Positions 1 to 5,520 of a DNA stretch of 6,230 nt are shown here, piece after piece. Where the stretch lies: NCBI GenBank assembly GCA_016784705.1, contig JADHUD010000152.1, positions 1 through 6,230 of the forward strand, read 5' to 3'. The notes below the pieces were generated by a model, which did no database searches, was not told the origin of the DNA, and saw only the letters and a program-made list of their open reading frames with translations. The translations under genes and the position numbers were made by a program. How positions within the stretch are numbered: position 1 is the stretch's first letter; the number at the start of each line of letters is the position of its first letter. This DNA is from Spirochaetia bacterium (GTDB lineage Bacteria > Spirochaetota > Spirochaetia > JABMQR01).

Positions 1-797
1 GCTTCCTTTTCAGACTCGGAAAATCCACATTCAGGGGCAGCTACGTATTGAAGGGCGCATATCTTCTGACAATCGTGCTTGAAGATCAAACTTACCGGAC
101 AACCAAAGACATCGACTTTCTGAAAACCGGTAAGACCGACACTGACAGCATCAGAGAATCTCTGGAATCAATCTGTACAATCCAATATCCCGAGGATGCG
201 GTTGTATTCGACATTGCATCCATTTCGCTCCAGGATATCCGGGAGCAGAATGTCTATCACGGACAAAGGGCGAAGCTCCGGGCTACCATCGGGAAGGCAC
301 GGGTTATCTTGCAAATTGACATCGGTCATGGAGACTCGGTATTCCCCGATCCTGTCACAAAGGAGATACCATCTTTGCTTCCGATGGATGCACCGCATAT
401 TGAATCCTATCCAATAGAAACGGTCATTGCTGAAAAGCTGGAAGCCGCAGTTTACTTGAGCCTGCTTACCAGCAGGATGAAAGACTTCTATGATCTCTAC
501 ATTATCACCATGGCTTTCTCGCTTGACTACCGGGATCTTCAGAATGCGGTACAGCAGACATTCCACAGGCGTAATACGGCACTCCCGACCGAGATGCCTA
601 TTGTCTTTTCTGAACAGGTATATCAGGATGAAACGAAACAGACACAGTGGAAAGCATTCACAAGGAAACTGCGTAATGAACACTCGGCTCTGCCCCTGGA
701 AAAAGTTATAAAGCAGATTTCCAGATTCTCGGCTCCATTTTGGACCCGGACTGATCCAGGGCCGATGACCTGGAACCCGGACTCAGGTTGGTTGTAA
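1..797 (+). CDS. AbiEii/AbiGii-family nucleotidyltransferase toxin, 5'-truncated by the window edge
   Basis: The reading frame is open from the first bases (codons in phase with position 3) to TAA at 795-797, giving 264 visible residues. Family members usually run about 280-310, so some tens of N-terminal residues lie outside. The TTG at 48 is an internal Leu, because the sequence before it (FLFRLGKSTF, then SYVLKGAYLL) is typical family sequence. The nucleotidyltransferase signature follows: RTTKDIDF with the metal-binding Asp pair at codons 108-110 and 114-116, then AEKLEA (429-446) and SRMKDFYDLY (about 471-500) with its conserved Lys and Asp residues. Known AbiEii proteins are the toxins of type IV toxin-antitoxin and phage abortive-infection systems and transfer nucleotides to RNA targets. 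The antitoxin AbiEi is normally encoded just upstream, so it would lie outside. Many relatives are annotated as orphan nucleotidyltransferases, so toxicity is inferred. The family call is secure. Confidence 0.9.
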   Translation, partial: FLFRLGKSTFRGSYVLKGAYLLTIVLEDQTYRTTKDIDFLKTGKTDTDSIRESLESICTIQYPEDAVVFDIASISLQDIREQNVYHGQRAKLRATIGKARVILQIDIGHGDSVFPDPVTKEIPSLLPMDAPHIESYPIETVIAEKLEAAVYLSLLTSRMKDFYDLYIITMAFSLDYRDLQNAVQQTFHRRNTALPTEMPIVFSEQVYQDETKQTQWKAFTRKLRNEHSALPLEKVIKQISRFSAPFWTRTDPGPMTWNPDSGWL

Positions 798-852
798 GCG
801 TAAACTCGTCAACGTTGAAAAGCAGGAATCAGCGACTGCCTCTGGGGAGATC

Positions 853-878
853 CAAGCGTGCCAGTCACCGCACCCACA
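853..878. repeat. 26-bp perfect direct repeat, unit 1
   Basis: The 26 bases beginning CAAGCGTGCCAG and ending GCACCCACA are identical to 3313-3338. Here the unit is the left end of the longer repeat copy. At 3313 it stands alone. The two units bracket the exported-protein operon. Confidence 0.85.
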
Positions 879-992
879 TAACCCTCGTAACTTAAAAGAC
901 GGGTTGTAGTAATTAATTGCAAGGTAGATACTTGTAAATCTGTCATCTTGAGAAGGGTTAGGGTTCTGAGTGGAGCCTGGTAATTGAAACAT
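853..992. repeat. Dispersed ~140-bp repeat, copy 1
   Basis: This segment aligns along its length with 5322-5461 in the same orientation. The core 898-935 is a perfect 38-bp match to 5367-5404. The flanks match with scattered substitutions and one 3-nt indel. It starts with a GTGCCAG core (858-864). In copy 2 the other end carries the complement TGGCAC, but here that end is degraded to CTGG (977-980), so the element may have had imperfect terminal inverted repeats. An inner pair, AACCC (880-884) and GGGTT (901-905), can form a stem. Read on the - strand, both copies lack stops in one frame. The differences between them fall at all three codon positions, so I treat it as non-coding. No transposase gene is present. 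Confidence 0.8.
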
Positions 993-1070
993 AATATTTT
1001 GAAACTATTAGCCCCAATATTATAATTGATGGTTCTTTTAACGGGAATATCCCAAATGATTTTTGGCTAA

Positions 1071-1086
1071 CGGTGCCAGGCAGTGT
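1071..1086. repeat. Isolated repeat core (CGGTGCCAGGCAGTGT)
   Basis: This short block carries the GTGCCAG core (1073-1079) also seen at 858, 3318 and 5324, and it shares the longer GGTGCCAGGC with 5323-5332. It may be a remnant of the same repeat family. Given its shortness this is only suggestive. Confidence 0.4.
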
Positions 1087-1161
1087 TAGCACATCACTCT
1101 GTATAAGCATTATAAAATTATATAATATCCTGCCAAAAACCTTTTAAAAATCTCTCCTCCA

Positions 1162-1170
1162 TGCTATAAT
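1162..1170 (+). promoter_or_regulatory. Extended -10 promoter for the exported-protein operon
   Basis: TGCTATAAT is a perfect extended -10 element (TGn plus TATAAT at 1165-1170). The -35 position at 17-nt spacing (TTTTAA, 1142-1147) is poor, as extended -10 promoters tolerate. Transcription would start near 1177, leaving a leader of about 165 nt before the gene at 1341. A second TATAAT at 1121-1126 lacks both a -35 and a TG and is less likely. Confidence 0.5.
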
Positions 1171-1258
1171 TAGTTAATTAATTTACATATTTTCTGCCGT
1201 TGAAGAACCAGAATGCGCATACTAATATTGTTTTTCAACTAGTCCAACGTCTCCTCCA

Positions 1259-1276
1259 GGAAACCCTCACGTTTCC
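1259..1276 (+). promoter_or_regulatory. Small hairpin in the operon leader
   Basis: GGAAAC (1259-1264) and GTTTCC (1271-1276) form a 6-bp stem with a 6-nt loop inside the long leader of the downstream gene. There is no T-run, so it is not an intrinsic terminator. A regulatory role is possible but unproven, and the short stem could be chance. Confidence 0.25.
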
Positions 1277-1340
1277 GGCTTCTTTAACACAGAGAAATCC
1301 CGATTTAAAGTTAGCAAGCCTTAATTCTGGAGGAAAATAT

Positions 1341-2261
1341 ATGAAAACAAAAAAATCAGAGTTTATATTAATGCTGCTTGTATGTTCTTTATGTACCGGT
1401 GTTCTGCCGGCTTTCGGGGAAACTGCTCCATCCCCCCGGGATGATGACAGTTGTATAAATCTACTGGTAACTATCGAAACAACATCCGATCATACCACAG
1501 TCATCTTTACCGATGACAATCCGATAGTATTTGCCTCTGCGGTCTGGTTTGAACCTGAAGCAGCATTTTCGATATCAGGAAATGATATCAGTTTGCAGCA
1601 GCCAATTGAGAATGCCGTGCAAAACCATCAATGTAAAGTAAAATATTTTATCCAGATACAGAAACCCGCAAATGAATTAGTGAATTTCTACATCGATCGG
1701 GGACATCTCGGTAAAACAACCGTGGACCTGCAGCCCTTCTACTTTTCCGGAAACAAATTTGTAGATGAACCTCAATCATTTATTTGGAATGGTAAGCAGC
1801 AAACCGACCCCAATACTCAACTCTATGCCGTACCCACTGCAAATTTCACCCCATGGCACTGGGGAAATTGGGAGGACTACCTCATTAATTACCCCTTGAA
1901 CCAATTAGTTGAATCCTGGAAACAAGCAATCCTCGCTCAAAAATATGATGATACCATCTACTGGGACGATGCCATCCATATAACCCATTTTTCAGCTGAA
2001 GAATATATTGAGCAAAGTGCTGAAATGAGTTTTGCTGAGCCGAATGATTTCGATCCCGGACAGATGCAATTTGCGGCACCAATCTATCAATATGACAGAT
2101 CAGAAAACCAGATATACATATTCCTGTTCGGTTATTATCAAGGGTTTCAGTTTTCAGACTCCCTGCTTATCGAAGAACGTGACTATGAATATAAAATACG
2201 TAACCACCTCCTAAGACCGGGGGTCGATTTTCCCGGAGATGAGCATCTCTATGAAAATTGA
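1341..2261 (+). CDS. Exported protein of unknown function (paralogue of the next gene)
   Basis: This encodes 306 residues. The ATG at 1341 is chosen because TGGAGGA (1328-1334) lies 7 nt upstream and the product then begins with a classical signal peptide. That peptide has basic KTKK, a hydrophobic stretch at about 8-22, and a probable cleavage after Ala24-Phe25-Gly26. The frame is open further back to 1200, but those codons have no Shine-Dalgarno site and would bury the signal peptide. The mature part is acidic and rich in aromatic residues (Trp69, a WHWGNW cluster, an IYWDDA segment). It ends with GYYQGFQFSD (264-273) followed by ERDYEYKI. The next gene encodes a protein with the same blocks in the same order: the LLV.IE segment, an xWxG block, a Leu/Trp helix ending in WxDA, and G-Y-x-G-x-x-FSD near the C-terminus. 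I recognise no named domain. Location is inferred to be periplasmic or extracellular. Confidence 0.85.
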   Translation: MKTKKSEFILMLLVCSLCTGVLPAFGETAPSPRDDDSCINLLVTIETTSDHTTVIFTDDNPIVFASAVWFEPEAAFSISGNDISLQQPIENAVQNHQCKVKYFIQIQKPANELVNFYIDRGHLGKTTVDLQPFYFSGNKFVDEPQSFIWNGKQQTDPNTQLYAVPTANFTPWHWGNWEDYLINYPLNQLVESWKQAILAQKYDDTIYWDDAIHITHFSAEEYIEQSAEMSFAEPNDFDPGQMQFAAPIYQYDRSENQIYIFLFGYYQGFQFSDSLLIEERDYEYKIRNHLLRPGVDFPGDEHLYEN

Positions 2262-2282
2262 AGAAAATGGAAAAGTTAATTC

Positions 2283-2288
2283 AGGAGG
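2283..2288 (+). promoter_or_regulatory. Consensus Shine-Dalgarno that sets the lipoprotein start
   Basis: AGGAGG sits 5 nt before ATG 2294. It selects that start over the in-frame TTG at 2258, which overlaps the stop codon of the preceding gene and would place charged residues ahead of the signal peptide. Confidence 0.8.
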
Positions 2289-2293
2289 ATGTT

Positions 2294-3307
2294 ATGAATT
2301 ATAGAATTTATAAAATACTACTGTTACTGCTAATGATTAGCGCCATACTCTGTGGGTGTCAGACAGTTGAAAGCAGGATGGAAACGGCTGCAGATTCACA
2401 TGAGCCAGCTATTACTGTTGAGGTTAATGCGGAGCTAAAGGCTGATGAACCGGAGGCTGCGTATTCCCGTGAAGAAGATACTGAACAGGCAATACTGCTC
2501 GTAATCGAGAGCACGACTGAATGGGCAGCTGTATATTTCTCCACTAAAGTTGAAATAATCAATGCATCAATATTCTGGATCAGTGAAGATACAAATTCTG
2601 GAATAGATCCCTGGGGAGTTTATATTGGTCAGGATTATGAATCAGCAGAGCAGGGCAATGCTGTCAGAGCAGGGTACTATATCGAGTACAGATCAGCACA
2701 AAAAGATGTATTCGATTTTACTATAGAGAAGAGCTGTGAAGGAGAAACGGCTGTCAGTATCGGCACGGCCACCTCTGTCCCGGACGGCAGCATCCCCATT
2801 TTGCAGACAATGCTGTGGAAGGGTGACAGAAATGGGCCCCATTCCTATCAGAGTTTTTCAGCCATTATTCCCGATATAGAGGGGGATGATAGCCGTTATA
2901 GACCCTCTCTATCAGAGGAATTGACCGGTGAACTGGATCAATTAGCAAAAAGATGGTGCAGTATAATCCTAGATCCATCCGAGGTAATTGATGTTTTCTG
3001 GCCGGATGCCCTGCAGCAGTTCTGGATTGACGAAGGAATAGAAACGGAGAATGCTGTTTCAGCTCTAAGGCAGGAGCGGCAGATAAGAGAGGAACAACTT
3101 AACAATCCAGACAGGTTTGATTATGATGCTATTGTTTTCCAAGAACCTATCAGGTTTCTTCTTACCCCGGCACTTCTGGAACCTGAAGCCCCTGAAATTC
3201 TCTACCTTATAACCGGTGATTACCTGGGAAACAAATTCTCCGACACAATCAAGTTCACTCAAAGAGATTCAGAATGGAAAATTGAAACGGTTCTCTTCAA
3301 CCCCTAG
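2294..3307 (+). CDS. Predicted outer-membrane lipoprotein of unknown function (paralogue of the preceding gene)
   Basis: This encodes 337 residues from the ATG at 2294. The N-terminus is a lipoprotein signal peptide: basic Arg4/Lys7, a Leu/Ile-rich core, then lipobox Leu19-Cys20-Gly21-Cys22. Cys22 would be lipidated, and the +2 residue is Gln, not Asp, so outer-membrane sorting is expected by the Lol rule of diderms. An acidic linker rich in Glu and Ala (about 26-58) precedes a domain that aligns with the upstream product. Matching blocks are AILLVIE with LLVTIE, TMLWKGD with SFIWNGK, ELDQLAKRW with PLNQLVESW, VFWPDAL with IYWDDAI, and GDYLGNKFSD (308-317) plus RDSEWKI with GYYQGFQFSD plus RDYEYKI. 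The gene starts 32 nt after the upstream stop, so the two are very likely co-transcribed. I know no characterised homologue. A lipid-anchored plus soluble pair suggests a complex at the cell envelope, but that is inference. Confidence 0.87.
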   Translation: MNYRIYKILLLLLMISAILCGCQTVESRMETAADSHEPAITVEVNAELKADEPEAAYSREEDTEQAILLVIESTTEWAAVYFSTKVEIINASIFWISEDTNSGIDPWGVYIGQDYESAEQGNAVRAGYYIEYRSAQKDVFDFTIEKSCEGETAVSIGTATSVPDGSIPILQTMLWKGDRNGPHSYQSFSAIIPDIEGDDSRYRPSLSEELTGELDQLAKRWCSIILDPSEVIDVFWPDALQQFWIDEGIETENAVSALRQERQIREEQLNNPDRFDYDAIVFQEPIRFLLTPALLEPEAPEILYLITGDYLGNKFSDTIKFTQRDSEWKIETVLFNP

Positions 3308-3312
3308 GTCTT

Positions 3313-3338
3313 CAAGCGTGCCAGTCACCGCACCCACA
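3313..3338. repeat. 26-bp perfect direct repeat, unit 2
   Basis: Identical to 853-878, starting only 5 nt after the lipoprotein stop codon. Beyond 3338 the similarity to the long repeat stops abruptly, so this is only its left-end module. Confidence 0.85.
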
Positions 3339-3543
3339 AATTTGGAAATTGTTTCGACGCAGGCCTAACGAGGCCATGAATGTTCTTTTCCTGAAACGTT
3401 GTCTTTTAGTTGTATTCTCAGCAAACCTGAAATCATAATTATTTTTTAAATCAAAAAAGAGAAACATCCAGCAGTGAGAGATTGAATTTTGGGAATGAAT
3501 AAAATTTCAACGAGGGTGAAAGATTGGGAAGGAATTTAATATT

Positions 3544-3702
3544 GTGAAAGTTGGTTATGAGGAATTGAAGAAACAAAAATATATTGTAGAATATATAAAG
3601 AAAAATGGAAGTGACAACGCTATTGTCATGGTTTTTGCAGGGGAGCAAAAAAATTCACACCACCGTACGCATTACAGTTCATTTGAGTCAATATTTTTGT
3701 AA
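3544..3702 (+). CDS. Possible small protein, 52 aa (doubtful)
   Basis: A GTG-initiated frame of 52 codons ends at TAA 3700-3702. The product is lysine-rich at first (KVGYEELKKQKYIVEYIKK), then has NAIVMVFAGEQ and a polar His/Ser tail. A purine stretch GGGAAGGAA (3526-3534) is 9 nt upstream and could serve as a ribosome site. The frame opens only after a stop at 3517, and no homologue is recognised. The same region is uniformly AT-rich, where chance frames are less common, which is mild support. It could instead be the decayed 3' end of a longer gene, or non-coding. Confidence 0.3.
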   Translation: MKVGYEELKKQKYIVEYIKKNGSDNAIVMVFAGEQKNSHHRTHYSSFESIFL

Positions 3703-3735
3703 CCCGGGACTTTTTGGGAAATTTGGGGCTTTGCC

Positions 3736-3780
3736 TGTCTTAAGACAATCTGCCGACCTTGCAGATTGTTCAATCTTGCA
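3736..3780 (+). promoter_or_regulatory. Operator-like array: palindrome plus alternating CAATCT half-sites
   Basis: TGTCTTAAGACA (3736-3747) is a perfect 12-bp palindrome. It runs into ACAATCTGC (3745-3753), which is the perfect complement of GCAGATTGT (3761-3769) across a 7-nt gap. A third arm, CAATCTTGC (3771-3779), again opposes the GCAGATTG arm. The set therefore contains three alternating half-sites of type CAATCT(T)GC, and the last overlaps the probable -35 box of the downstream promoter. This arrangement suits a dimeric repressor. There is no T-run, so it is not a terminator. Confidence 0.45.
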
Positions 3781-3803
3781 CTATTTATATTTTGTGCTAT
3801 ATT
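3776..3803 (+). promoter_or_regulatory. Probable promoter of the 3813-5175 gene pair, possibly leaderless
   Basis: A weak -35 box TTGCAC (3776-3781) is followed, 16 nt on, by TATATT (3798-3803) with the extended element TGC just before it. The expected start of transcription, about 7 nt downstream, falls at 3810-3811. That is two or three bases before the ATG at 3813, which has no Shine-Dalgarno sequence, so the first gene may be translated from a leaderless mRNA. Confidence 0.45.
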
Positions 3804-3812
3804 AAAATTGAA

Positions 3813-4316
3813 ATGAAAAGAAAAATTATCGTAAATGACAAGATGCAAAATGGTTTTACCTATGATCTCACCGAGCCAGCAGGTAAAAATTTTCATCCTG
3901 AATTCAAGCCGGAGTTGACCCCTAAAGATATGCTGGAGATGGGAGTTTTTGGTGGGAAGTATATGACAGATTGCCAAGATGAGTTTCCCCGGAATTGGTT
4001 TGAGAAGGCAAAGCTATGCAGTACTAAGCATGACCCTAATCTTAATTTCTTTGGTATTAATGCATCTAAACCTCTTAGTTATTGGAAATCCAAAGGGTGG
4101 ATTTATGAAGAGGACCCAAGAGGTTGGTTTCAATGGTATTGCAGATATTACATGGGACGAAGGGCCCCTTTTGATGAGTGGCAGATAAAAAGATGGAAAC
4201 AGATGGTAAGGCATATTGCTCAGATAAAAAAGAATTGCCCCAAAGGTTTCTTAGAATGCAGGAAAAAACAGAGACAAGCATTACTTCATTGGTCTTATGA
4301 CAGCAGAAGGATTTAA
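3813..4316 (+). CDS. Conserved protein of unknown function, 167 aa, paired with RudS-like gene
   Basis: I recall this as a widespread, uncharacterised bacterial family, but have no name for it. Visible blocks are YDLTEPAGKNF (17-27), LTPKDMLEMGVFGGKYMTDC (35-54), DPNLNFFG (74-81), KGWIYEEDPRGWFQWYCRYY (94-113), GRR (115-117), QIKRW (124-128) and RQALLHWSYDSRRI (154-167). Cys54, Cys110, Cys142 and Cys149 lie in conserved-looking contexts, the last pair as Cys-x6-Cys, and could bind a metal or cluster. The C-terminal half is strongly basic and aromatic, compatible with nucleic-acid binding. The ATG at 3813 is chosen because the open frame upstream runs through the operator array. No Shine-Dalgarno site is present. 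The stop is one base from the next ATG, so translation is probably coupled. A link to tRNA thiouridine or UV damage is inferred only from that neighbour. Confidence 0.85.
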   Translation: MKRKIIVNDKMQNGFTYDLTEPAGKNFHPEFKPELTPKDMLEMGVFGGKYMTDCQDEFPRNWFEKAKLCSTKHDPNLNFFGINASKPLSYWKSKGWIYEEDPRGWFQWYCRYYMGRRAPFDEWQIKRWKQMVRHIAQIKKNCPKGFLECRKKQRQALLHWSYDSRRI

Positions 4317-4317
4317 T

Positions 4318-5175
4318 ATGAAATTTGCAAAACCGATAGTTATAGTTAGTTCATGCCTTGAATTTGATAAAGTCAGATATAATGGACAGGTCATGCCTTG
4401 CAGCATTGTTAAAGAGCTTGAGCCCTTCGCTACTTTCATTAAAGTTTGTCCTGAATATGAAATAGGTCTTGGAGTACCAAGGGATCCTATCCGAGTTGTG
4501 AAAAAAGATGGAGATTACAGGTTGATCCAACATAATACCAACAGAGATGTTACTGATGAAATGAATTTATTTTCAGAAACATTTGTGAATGGTATTGATA
4601 AGGTAGATGGCTTTATTTTTAAGTCAAAGTCACCCACAATGGGACTAAAAGACATAAAGGTGTATTCTGGAATGAAGGGATCTCCCGTAGTAGAAAAATG
4701 CAGTGGATTCTTTGCAGGAAAAGTAACCTCTAACTATAATGGTTATCCAATTGAAGATGAAAATAGGTTACGAAATAACAGAATTAGGGATAATTTTCTC
4801 ACCAAGCTATTTTTGTTTGCTAGATTTAGAGAGTCTAAATCTTTACACAAATTTCATGAAGAAAATAAATTGTTGTTAGAATTTTACAAAAATGATTTAT
4901 CAGGAGTTGATGAAGACAATTATTTTGAGAATATCCTTACTATTATGGATCGACCTCCAGGCGTAGACCAGATTCTGGAATTTTTTCATCACTTAATTGG
5001 GGATGACCCGATACTCGATAGATATAAGAGTAACAGAATTAGTTTTGAGACTCTAAAGGAATTGGCCAAGACTAAAATAGATGAAGAATTGCTAACACAA
5101 ACATTCTTTGAACCCTATCCTGAAGAACTGCGTGCTGAAGTTGAAAATGATCGAGAACGAGATTACTGGAAGTAA
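4318..5175 (+). CDS. RudS-like DUF523 (TudS-like) + DUF1722 protein lacking the third cluster cysteine
   Basis: This encodes 285 residues, starting at the ATG 6 nt after AGAAGGA (4305-4311). The N-terminal DUF523/TudS-type domain (1-136) has SSCL with Cys13, RYNG (20-23), VCPEYEIGLGVPRDPIR with Cys44 (43-59), RDVT (76-79) and SPTMGLKDIKVY (105-116). IEDENRLRN (145-153) leads into a DUF1722 domain with LHKFHEENK (176-184) and FFEPYPEEL (263-271). TudS enzymes remove sulfur from thiouracil using a [4Fe-4S] cluster held by three cysteines. RudS, the TudS-DUF1722 fusion, removes 4-thiouridine from tRNA. Here the third ligand position, Cys in the usual SPSCG, is Met108. Cys28 and Cys128 are the other cysteines in this domain. 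The DUF1722 part is also shorter than usual. The family call is firm. Activity is uncertain: it may use another ligand, have a different reaction, or be inactive. Confidence 0.85.
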   Translation: MKFAKPIVIVSSCLEFDKVRYNGQVMPCSIVKELEPFATFIKVCPEYEIGLGVPRDPIRVVKKDGDYRLIQHNTNRDVTDEMNLFSETFVNGIDKVDGFIFKSKSPTMGLKDIKVYSGMKGSPVVEKCSGFFAGKVTSNYNGYPIEDENRLRNNRIRDNFLTKLFLFARFRESKSLHKFHEENKLLLEFYKNDLSGVDEDNYFENILTIMDRPPGVDQILEFFHHLIGDDPILDRYKSNRISFETLKELAKTKIDEELLTQTFFEPYPEELRAEVENDRERDYWK

Positions 5176-5180
5176 GTAAT

Positions 5181-5261
5181 ATGGCAATCTATGCTTATTC
5201 TCGAATAAAAAGATTTGGTAATATATCAATTCCTTGCATCAGATTTCGTCTTTTATCATGA
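5181..5261 (+). CDS. Very short ORF after the RudS-like gene, possible truncated third gene
   Basis: An ATG 5 nt after the RudS-like stop, behind GGAAGTAAG (5168-5176), opens a 26-codon frame beginning MAIYAYSRIKRFGN. It ends in the AT-rich stretch just before the hairpin and repeat at 5291-5461. The coupling distance and purine-rich upstream bases resemble a genuine operon gene whose remainder was lost when the repeat region arose. It is equally likely to be a chance frame, and no homologue is recognised. Confidence 0.2.
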   Translation: MAIYAYSRIKRFGNISIPCIRFRLLS

Positions 5262-5290
5262 AGTTTGTATCTGTAATCTGTGTGGCAAAT

Positions 5291-5315
5291 TCTTCGTTGC
5301 GCTCAGGAACGAGGA
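5291..5315. repeat. Hairpin next to the second repeat copy
   Basis: TCTTCGTT (5291-5298) and AACGAGGA (5308-5315) pair over 8 positions (one G-U) around a 9-nt loop GCGCTCAGG. The sequence resembles the CTTCG...CGCTCAG type of hairpin repeat that is common between genes in many bacteria. It lacks a U-tract, so an intrinsic terminator is not supported. Copy 1 of the ~140-bp repeat has no equivalent beside it. Confidence 0.45.
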
Positions 5316-5321
5316 CGATAC

Positions 5322-5461
5322 GGGTGCCAGGCTGTGCACTCACATAACCCCGCAACTCAAAAGAAAGACGGGTTGTAGTAATTAATTGCAAGGTAGATAC
5401 TTGTGAATCTTTCAATTTGAGAGGGGTTTGGGTTCCGAGTGGAGTATGGCACTTGAAACAT
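5322..5461. repeat. Dispersed ~140-bp repeat, copy 2
   Basis: Direct-orientation match to 853-992, with the perfect 38-bp core at 5367-5404. It begins GGGTGCCAGGC (5322-5332) and near its other end has TGGCAC (5447-5452), the complement of GTGCCA (5324-5329), so the ends are inverted. It carries 3 extra bases relative to copy 1 in the A-rich part at about 5357-5366. It separates the RudS-like unit from the fic unit. Confidence 0.8.
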
Positions 5462-5520
5462 ATAACCCACATAACTTCATGGCAGGGTCAGCGTTTTCTC
5501 AGTCGTTATTATGTCCTATC

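Noticed and set aside
168..683. Long - strand open frame opposite the AbiEii-type gene
   Set aside because: It is antisense to a clear family match, its product resembles nothing known, and it has no ribosome site.
783..992. - strand open frame across repeat copy 1
   Set aside because: The repeat copies differ at all three codon positions, and the equivalent frame in copy 2 is not the one with a start here, so coding is not supported.
1200..1340. Extended N-terminus of the first exported protein from TTG 1200
   Set aside because: There is no Shine-Dalgarno site at 1200. The ATG at 1341 has a strong one and gives a proper signal peptide.
853..3338. CRISPR array
   Set aside because: The repeats are kilobases apart, with no regular spacers and no cas genes.
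3362..3375. GGCC-6-GGCC hairpin after the lipoprotein gene as a terminator
   Set aside because: The stem is only 4 bp and has no T-run. I found no convincing intrinsic terminator in the window.
3759..3812. Upstream start for the 167-aa protein
   Set aside because: It would lie within the inverted repeat and over the -10 box, and the added residues do not look like the family.
4297..4317. ATG 4297 as start of the RudS-like gene
   Set aside because: It overlaps the preceding gene. ATG 4318 has AGAAGGA 6 nt upstream and matches the usual family N-terminus.
853..5461. Integron cassette array with the repeats as attC sites
   Set aside because: The repeats lack recognisable paired R'/R'' core sites, the units hold promoters and several genes, and no integrase is present.
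5239..5472. - strand 77-codon frame across repeat copy 2 and the hairpin
   Set aside because: It is made of dispersed repeat plus hairpin, has no recognisable domain, and shows no coding-type substitution pattern relative to copy 1.
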